64,000 nucleotides of DNA from Candidatus Nitrosocosmicus agrestis. GTDB taxonomy: Archaea; Thermoproteota; Nitrososphaeria; Nitrososphaerales; Nitrososphaeraceae. The notes beneath the pieces are model-generated. The model did no database searches, was not told where the DNA came from, and worked only from the letters and a program-made list of their open reading frames with translations. This document shows positions 63,530 to 64,000 of the stretch, one piece after another. The stretch lies in assembly GCF_008389435.1 (NCBI RefSeq), contig NZ_VUYS01000002.1, forward strand, positions 124,001-188,000, given 5' to 3'. A program made the position numbers and the translations under genes. Position 1 is the first letter of the stretch. The number at the start of each line of letters is the position of its first letter.

Positions 63530-64000
63530 ATGTCAAAATCAACACATTCTCCAGAAATTGCAAGAATTACCAAGGTCCTTACCAGACTGGAAAAACAATC
63601 AGAGTTGGAGAGATCTGGGAAGTTGAAACTCTTACATGACGATATGATGTTAGCTATCACACCAGATACCGGCAGATTTCTCAACATACTGATATCTGCA
63701 ATGAATTGTACAAAAATACTAGAGGTTGGTACATCAGTCGGATACTCTACATTATGTATGGCACTTGCGTTTAAACAAATACAATTATTACAACGAGATT
63801 TTTCAGGAAATATAATAACTATTGAAAAAAGCAATTCAAAGATCCAACAAGCAATGAATAACTTTAATGAAGCTGGTGTTGAAAAAAATATCCAAATTGT
63901 TGAAGGAGATGCATTGAACATATTAAAAAAACTCAATGAGAAACTAAATAGCCGCCTCAATAACGATCACAAGTTATTTGATTTTGTATTCTTAGATGCA
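63530..64000 (+). CDS. O-methyltransferase family protein (partial)
   Basis: The frame is open from the ATG at 63530 to the right edge (157 residues). The SAM-binding start is KILEVGTSVGYSTLCMALAF, then the strand IITIEKSNSKI and the Asp motif FVFLDA, a class I O-methyltransferase of the COG4122 type. The gene continues beyond the window. It may be a catechol- or other small-molecule methyltransferase; the substrate is unknown. Confidence 0.85.
   Translation, partial: MSKSTHSPEIARITKVLTRLEKQSELERSGKLKLLHDDMMLAITPDTGRFLNILISAMNCTKILEVGTSVGYSTLCMALAFKQIQLLQRDFSGNIITIEKSNSKIQQAMNNFNEAGVEKNIQIVEGDALNILKKLNEKLNSRLNNDHKLFDFVFLDA

Noticed and set aside
63426-63626. 66-codon ORF
   Set aside because: It overlaps the start of a clear O-methyltransferase gene in another frame.

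Overview
The window reads as a chromosome segment of an ammonia-oxidising archaeon (Thaumarchaeota/Nitrososphaeria). The AT-rich base composition, the Asn/Ser-rich low-complexity inserts and the many simple-sequence repeats resemble the Nitrososphaerales, perhaps a Nitrosocosmicus-like lineage; this placement is inference from gene content and style. Supporting genes are archaeal Rpo7 and Spt4, ribosomal proteins S30e, L15e and L37e, an Lsm protein, an archaeal-type RNase P RNA, GTP-dependent dephospho-CoA kinase, coenzyme F420 genes (cofC, cofD, cofE), tRNAs with non-canonical introns, and a proteasome beta subunit of the Thr1-less type.

Region 1-8354 is the right part of an integrated mobile element. 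Leftward it carries an AbrB-like regulator, a small CxCxCH zinc protein, a large AAA+ helicase with a winged helix, a family B DNA polymerase with intact exonuclease and polymerase motifs, and an archaeo-eukaryotic primase cut by the window edge. A divergent unknown gene and a tyrosine integrase abut the 3' end of a tRNA-Lys(CTT) gene, which is probably the attachment site. The element therefore seems to bring its own replication machinery.

Region 8400-31000 is mostly housekeeping: an SRPBCC protein, an iron-type alcohol dehydrogenase, a class III cyclase-like protein, dephospho-CoA kinase, Mrp/NBP35, Rpo7-Spt4-NadC, NadA, ribosomal proteins, a PurU-type enzyme, an ArfB-like creatininase-family protein, Lsm-L37e, RpiA and a dihydroorotase-family enzyme, mixed with secreted or membrane-anchored low-complexity proteins. 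Region 31000-41200 holds a MacB-type ABC transporter, a PQQ-dependent sugar dehydrogenase-like protein, a phosphoesterase and a TfuA-YcaO pair whose divergent neighbour is a small peptide resembling a RiPP leader. Region 41200-54250 contains LeuCD, CofE, a DRG GTPase, RNase HI, an isocitrate/isopropylmalate dehydrogenase-family enzyme, a HemK-like methyltransferase, a blue copper protein, CofC-CofD and a PUA/NSUN pair. Region 54250-64000 contains the RNase P RNA gene, Tsr3, signal peptidase I, ProRS, a GHKL ATPase, a proteasome beta subunit, a CARF-winged-helix regulator, a tRNA-Arg(CCT) with a D-loop intron, a roughly 1 kb AT-rich gene-free stretch and the start of an O-methyltransferase.

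The strongest leads are the polymerase-primase-helicase element integrated at tRNA-Lys, the TfuA-YcaO locus with its candidate substrate peptide, the CARF regulator without visible CRISPR genes, and microsatellite expansions inside otherwise conserved enzymes.
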